Positions 58,710-64,000 of a DNA stretch of 64,000 nt are shown in pieces. The position numbers and the translations under genes were made by a program. Below the pieces are notes generated by a model. It saw only the letters and a list, made by a program, of their open reading frames with translations. It was not told the DNA's origin and made no database searches. The stretch is from contig NC_058165.1 of NCBI RefSeq assembly GCF_020080835.1, forward strand, positions 4,563,771 to 4,627,770, in the 5' to 3' direction. This stretch comes from Cotesia glomerata. Taxonomy: Eukaryota > Arthropoda > Insecta > Hymenoptera > Braconidae. The first letter of the stretch is position 1. Each line of letters opens with the position of its first letter.

Positions 58710-59405
58710 ATGTATGTAAACCTCTTATAACTTTTGAACGGCTTGACCGATTTGATCGTGGTTGGTGCAATTCGAAAGGGCTTGACCAAACTTAGATTTT
58801 GTATATATTTTGGAACGATTCGGACTGGTAGATTTTGAGAAATCACAAAAAAACTACAAAAAAAATTTTTTTCAAAAGTGGTTTTTTTGGAATAACTTTT
58901 AAACGGCTTTACCGATCAATTTCAAAAACTAATCAGCTCTTAACATAAAAAAACTACGTCGATCGCCGCCAGTCCCATCAAAATCGGTTGATTCGTTCGG
59001 GAGTTATCGTTAACGAAAGAAAACCGAAAAAAGTGTTTTTTTGGAATTACTCCGAAGTTTTCTGCTCTATCAGTATAAACTTAAAATTTTTCCATGAAGC
59101 ATAAAAAACTGCGTTGAATGCCACCAACCGCGTGAAAATCGGCTCATTCATTCAAAAGTTATTGCGATTTGAAAATTCAAAAAATAGTGTTTTATCAAAT
59201 TTCCATCAAACTTTTGAGCTCGAAGAGCTCAAAAGCATACAAAAGCTATTTTTTGAGCTTGGAGAACTAAAAATAATACACAAATTGTATTTATGTGCTC
59301 GAAGAGCTCTAAAACGTCATAAGTGCAATTTCAAGCGTTTAGGTATAGAATTGGCGGGAAGTTGCAGGGATGGCCTTCAGGGTCAACCGTTTTCCTAATT
59401 TTTTT
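58492..59405 (-). mobile_element. CPF element, copy 5
   Basis: AACTTCCCGCTAAGAAAATC at the left, a (TG)n tract, TTTGACCGATTTGATCG-type and CCCATCAAAATCGGTTGATT blocks, GAGCTC palindromes at 59215-59315, and the CCTAATTTTTTT end. Tandem to copy 4. Confidence 0.8.
58641..58708. repeat. (TG)n microsatellite in CPF copy 5
   Basis: About 34 uninterrupted TG repeats at the family's fixed microsatellite position. Confidence 0.95.
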
Positions 59406-59454
59406 TTCTTGACATTAAGTTTATCCCCATGATTTTGTATGTAATCGCGATAAC

Positions 59455-59835
59455 TTTCGAAAAATTGATGTACCGAGACCGGGCTTGTTTTATTAGTTCT
59501 AGAATTCGACAAGCAGGTGCCGTATTTCATATCAGTAGCCTAGTTTACATAGTTTTTTTTTTTTTTTAAATAAATTTTTATTAAAATTCACAATGATACA
59601 CACGTACAAAAATAAAATAACTTTTCGTATTTCTCTCACGTGAAAACTATGGCGCCACTTAATCAAGTTAAAATTAGATCAACCAATCATATTACTAGAT
59701 TTTCTTAGATTGCGCGCGCATATGACAAGAAAAATGAGCGCCAATAATTCAAAAACAAATTACAAAATACTCTGTAAGAAATTACTTAATTATTTTCTTT
59801 TCTTTTATAAAATCAATTATACAATTTTTTTTTTC
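59455..59835 (+). repeat. Repeat shared with 55485-56640, uninterrupted copy
   Basis: Holds the unoccupied T-run that received CPF copy 3 in the other copy. Contains GATTGCGCGCGCATATGAC near its right side. No coding frame. Confidence 0.8.
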
Positions 59836-61345
59836 AAGAAATTAAGGAGGGTGTCAATTGTTGATTACATCCTTGAATAAGTTATCAGTTTAGTGCATTA
59901 AAATAAATTTATTGTAAAATCATAAAATTGAATAGCGCTAATCACAATGACGAGACGGTAACGTTTAACTGGGACTAATTTTATATAAATTACACAATGT
60001 AGTCAATAAAATGTTAAAAATTTAAACATCGTCATGGTATATCCATATGGGATTTAATATATGACTACTAGAAGTAGTATAGTCTACGACGTTAACATAT
60101 AACTTGAACGACGAGATTAATCTGGCGTAAGCGCGTCGCGACGCTCAGCTAATGGCTTGACTGAACCGCGTGCCAGCATCTCAGGCCAACCAGACATCGT
60201 GCATTCATCGAGCTACACTAACCATATACTACACAAGTGTAGTGTAGGATAGATGTAAAGTACGACGACGAGGGCTGAGTGATGAAGCAAGTGTGGAGTG
60301 AGGCCTATTTTTGTGCACAACCAACAAACAGCCTCGTAGATCTCGTGACACATCGTTAGTATTTTCCCCTATCTCTTCTTCTGAATACTTACGTATATAT
60401 GTAAAGTGTTTATTTCAACAGAAAAAAAATATGAGCTACAATTTACTATTTACTTTTCGTACAAGAAAACGTACCATTGGAATTTTTTCACGTTAGTTTT
60501 TACTGACAGTTACTTATGGCAGATATCGTACCAAAATATGGGGTATTTATTTTGTTTTATTAGCCGCTATTTCCGTTTTAATACTGCTATTTTAATAAAT
60601 TTAATTGCTAAACTTTTATTTATTATAAATGATGACACTTCAAAACATAAAGGACAGGAAATGTTTAAATTTTGAACAAAATACTGAGAAGCTTTTTGAT
60701 CAAGTAATTGTTGAATAAAAAATCATGAAACTTGGCAGGAGTATGTAAATGATGGTCTTTCGTAAACTGATTTTTTTATTGCACGCTTCATAAGCGAAGC
60801 GCATGAGGTAGTGCTCTATTCTCGCTTTACAAAAATCAAATGATTTTTTTAACTAAAATTGTCTCTATTTATTATCTATCGCACTTGTAGAATAATATTT
60901 ACACATAAATGTCATGAAAAAACACTAGTTTCAACACTTATGACATTTTTAAAAGACATTTTGCTTTTTAAATAAATAAAAAAATGTTTAAAAAAATTAT
61001 TCCGTGGACGTCCGTGTGTCTGATGTACGTATGGAAACTGGTGTGGTCACGATAACTGCCGAAAAACTTAACTGATCAAGTCTATTTTTTTTTATACGCT
61101 TCAGTATTATTCAAAACTAAGTCCTTTCGAAGATCACGGTCTAATTCAATGTAGTTTAATTATAATTAGCAATAAACTAAAATCCACTTATCGTTTATAT
61201 ATATCTATATCTATGTAAATAAGGTTCGTTTACAACACATGCGCAGTACCTTTCTTTTCTGGGTGGACAATGGCGCGAAAGATTTAAAAGTATTTGTATT
61301 TTATTTTAATCAATTTTATTTTGGAAAATGAGATCATGAGGAATG
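59836..61345. other. Unique DNA, including GCACGC motif copy 3
   Basis: 60100-60310 is relatively GC-rich (GTAAGCGCGTCGCGACGCTC). The motif GCACGCTTCATAAGCGAAGC, then GCATGAGGTAGTGC, lies at 60781-60828. The frames at 60311 and 60406 overlap in different registers and show no domain. Confidence 0.4.
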
Positions 61346-61998
61346 CAGACAGAAAAAAAGAAATGTTTGATCGAAATAAGATTTATTTGTGCCAAAGATA
61401 TGATATTTGAATATGGTCAAATAAATATTTATTTCTGGTAAATATATAATATATTCAAGCGATTTAATTGCGTAAAATAAATAGTTTATTTATGGTAAAG
61501 ATATGGTTTATTTGTGGTAAATAAATCATAGTTGACGAAAATAATGAAATTTATAATTTATTTTATCAATTTTCAGAAATTATAATGGCTTTAAAATGAA
61601 AAAAAAAAAAATTATTTTTTAACCTTTTAGTTGAATAATGAAATATTTTCCGTGTCTTCTATTGAATAAAAGTGTTAATTATAGGTTAAGAATAATTTAA
61701 ATTTGTTTTCGTAAAATATAATATTTTAAACAACTTACTATATAAGTTAGGTATGACTTTTTCTAATCCCCAATTAATTAATAGTTCATCCATCGATGAA
61801 TAGAATTAGTGATCACTATTATGTATGCAAATAAACTATTTTTTGAAACGTCGCTGTAGCTTTAAGTTGTAATCAAAACAATCAACACTTGGTAATAATG
61901 ACGATCACTTTTGGCGCGTTTCAAGTGACGTCATGAGAGCTATAGTTGAGAGTTTTAATACCAAAGATGTCGTTGTTTTCGACAAATTTAGGATCTTT

Positions 61999-63627
61999 CC
62001 CGAGAAAAAATATTTATATATATTTATATATAAATTGGTTATATATGATTATTATATATGAAAAATGGCCAAATGTAATCATATATAATTATGTATAATT
62101 ATATATAACAATATTTAATTATATATTTATTACATCTAATTAATTATTGGGTTAATTTTATGGATAGAGTATTTAATATGGTCCTACGCAATTCTCTGTA
62201 ACCAATTAAAATGCAAAAAAAAATCTAGCTATAATTTTACGGTTATAACACCAGCGGTCACCTATCCAACTAATAACTCTGGTCAATGCTGCTTAACTTT
62301 GGTGATCTCCGTGCGTCTTGTTTCTGTCTGCTGTGCTGCTGTCTTAGATGACAATGATTCTATGATCTACATAATGTATCATATGGGTTTATCATAAATA
62401 TAATATAAAAATTGATTTTATAATATATTTGGGTAGTCATAATTCATAATTTATTTATTTTACCGAATCTCATTATAATATAACACTTATTTAAATAATA
62501 AAATAAATAATGATTTTACTATTAGGTAGTAGCAGAGCAGACCAAAACATCTCATAGGAAATGTAACAAATTTTGTATTTCAGAATTATTTAAACGTAAT
62601 TATAAACATCATTTTACACTTTTTGTGATTACCAAAAAAAAATTTTTTTCCAAGAAAAAATTTTTATATATGTGAATTATATATAAGCATATATAATCAT
62701 ATATAATTATATATGGGACTATATATAATCTTGGATGGCTGTATATTGCTCCACATATAGTCATATATGATTATATATGACCTCATATACAATTCCATAT
62801 ATAGTCATGGATGATTATATATAACTATATATAATTATATATGGAACTAAATATAATTATATATGGAACTATATATAATCTTGCTTGGCTGTATATTTCT
62901 CCATATATAGTCATATATAATTATATATGACCTCATATACAATTCCATATATAATCATGTATGGCTATATATAATTATATATGGAACTATATAATCTTGC
63001 TTGGTTGTATATTGCTCCATATATAGTCATATATAATTATATATGATTATATATAACCTTATATACAATTCCATATATAATCATGTATGATTATATATAA
63101 TATAGTTCCATATATAATTATATATAGCCATACATGATTATATATGGAACTATATAATCTTGCTTGGTTGTATATTGCTCCATATATAGTCATATATAAT
63201 TATATATGATTATATATAACCTTATATACAATTCCATATATAATCATGTATGATTATATATAATTATATATACTTATATATAATTGTATATAGAACTATA
63301 TATAATCCTGCATGGCTGTATATTGCTCCATATATAGTCATATATAATTATATATAATCTTAGATACAATTCCATATATAATCATGTATGATTATATATA
63401 TATAATATTATGTATATTGTTATTTGTATGAGTTATTTGTATGAGTTATTAACCCACAAAATATACATGTTATATATATATATATATATAATATTATACC
63501 ATATATAATTATATATGATTATATATAATTGTATATAATTATATATGTGATTCCATATATAATCATATATAGTCATATATGATTATATACAATTATATAT
63601 GATTATATAGAAACATTTTTTCTCAGG
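61999..63627. mobile_element. 1629-bp TA-rich TIR element with a 5S-like segment
   Basis: CCCGAGAAAAAATATTTATA at the left and the end CATTTTTTCTCAGG at the right, inverted similarity of about 16 bp. The right flank is TTA and the left flank TTT; the unoccupied site in AK copy 1 reads TTTA, so a 3-bp TTA duplication is likely. The interior is mostly ATATATAATTATATATGG-type sequence with five modules marked GGCTGTATATTGCTCCA (near 62738, 62889, 63003, 63160, 63315). Confidence 0.75.
62251..62315 (-). pseudogene. 5S-rRNA-derived segment
   Basis: On the minus strand: GATCACCAAAGTTAAGCAGC, then about 17 bases, then TTAGTTGGATAGGTGACCGC and TGG. These are the box A/intermediate and box C blocks of the 5S rRNA internal promoter at nearly correct spacing. 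The 5' third and 3' end of 5S rRNA are missing, so it is not a functional rRNA gene. It lies inside a DNA transposon, as a captured fragment or as the head of a 5S-derived SINE. Confidence 0.75.
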
Positions 63628-63788
63628 TTACTACAAATAAATGATATACTTCTGACGAATAATAAAATAATTCGAGTCAACTGTTATATTTACTTGTACC
63701 AAACCTATATAGTTGTCATAAGGAAATATTTAAAAAAACGACTCAAATAAATTGATATATTTGTAACGAAAATTTCTTTTTTTCTGTG

Positions 63789-64000
63789 CACATTTATGCG
63801 CATTCCTTTAATTCTTGTCCACTGAAATTTACACTTACAATCTGGATCTGACCTCTACAACAACAGAGACAATCTATCTAAACCTCAACAATTTGAGACG
63901 TATGCTATTACTCATACTTGTGCATAGACTCTTCAGTTATACGGTTGGCTAGCCATCATTTGCCTCTGACATTTGCAGAGTATTTCCTTGTAAATGCCCG
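63789..64000. other. Unique DNA at the right edge
   Basis: Ordinary complexity; nothing recognised. It runs off the window. Confidence 0.4.

Larger units (their letters stand above)
61346..63788 (+). mobile_element. AK element, copy 2 (with a TA-rich TIR element inside)
   Basis: Left end GACAGAAAAAAAGAAATGTT, right end (reverse complement CACAGAAAAAAAGAAATTTT), with CA on both sides. Collinear with copy 1 in reverse, minus TH. The TA-rich element occupies 61999-63627; copy 1 shows the unoccupied site (ATCTTTACCACAAAT in reverse complement near 19597-19611). Confidence 0.75.

Noticed and set aside
62251..62315. A functional 5S rRNA gene
   Set aside because: Only the internal control region is recognisable; the paired 5' and 3' ends are missing.

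Overview
AT-rich eukaryotic nuclear DNA, most likely from an insect, and by style of repeats perhaps a hymenopteran (inference only). The window is almost entirely transposable-element and satellite-like DNA. The only intact gene I can support is a tRNA-Asp(GTC) at 31501-31572. No intact protein-coding gene is visible: nearly all long open frames fall inside repeats, hairpins or microsatellites. Two decayed element-coding remnants are recognisable: the end of a LINE reverse-transcriptase ORF at about 50.0-50.2 kb (minus) and the C-terminal end of a pogo/Tigger-like transposase at 41.2-41.6 kb (minus). A possible first exon of a secreted peptide gene lies at 45256-45337.

Repeat families named here. 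PAL: a palindromic unit of about 245 bp, in tandem blocks at 1-1027, 2106-4660, 5486-7070, 8386-9440, 35511-35745, 36428-36905, 43590-44220 and 46869-47310, about 32 units in all. TH: a two-hairpin MITE (11755, 19771, 26639). BP: a bipartite element with a 5' hairpin and a 3' palindrome of about 530 bp (12836, 23846, 27101, 38164). M271: a 271-bp MITE (25802, 27762, 50543, plus a partial at 21251). CPF: elements with AACTTCCCGCTA ends, usually holding a (CA)n tract (15896, 52297, 55604, 57656, 58492). OX: a MITE of about 700 bp with CACAGAAAG ends (35750, 42006, 48378 partial, 48927). CTR: a 1.1-kb repeat carrying CTCF-like motifs (21398, 32491). AK: a family with CACAGAAAAAAAG ends (19455, 37799, 61346).

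Layout. 1-9.4 kb is dominated by PAL arrays separated by unique AT-rich DNA. 9.4-19.4 kb holds unique sequence with single TH, BP and TTAA-flanked insertions. 19.4-34.2 kb is a dense nest of elements inside elements, and for several insertions a related copy elsewhere in the window supplies the unoccupied site. 35.3-41.6 kb mixes PAL, OX, AK, BP, a 1.0-kb TIR element and the pogo remnant. 42.0-49.6 kb is an inverted duplication: outer arms of about 1 kb, with a 335-bp non-repeat part differing at one base, around an older inner inverted pair. 49.7-64 kb holds the LINE remnant, five further TIR or CPF insertions and an AK copy filled by a TA-rich TIR element that carries a 5S-rRNA-derived segment.

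There is therefore no operon or pathway to describe. The interest lies in the structure: palindromic satellite arrays, precise nested insertions with 2-bp, TAA, TTAA and 16-bp target duplications, a SINE with a tRNA-like head and a 5S-like body, a hammerhead-like motif, and several repeat families spreading CTCF-like sites.
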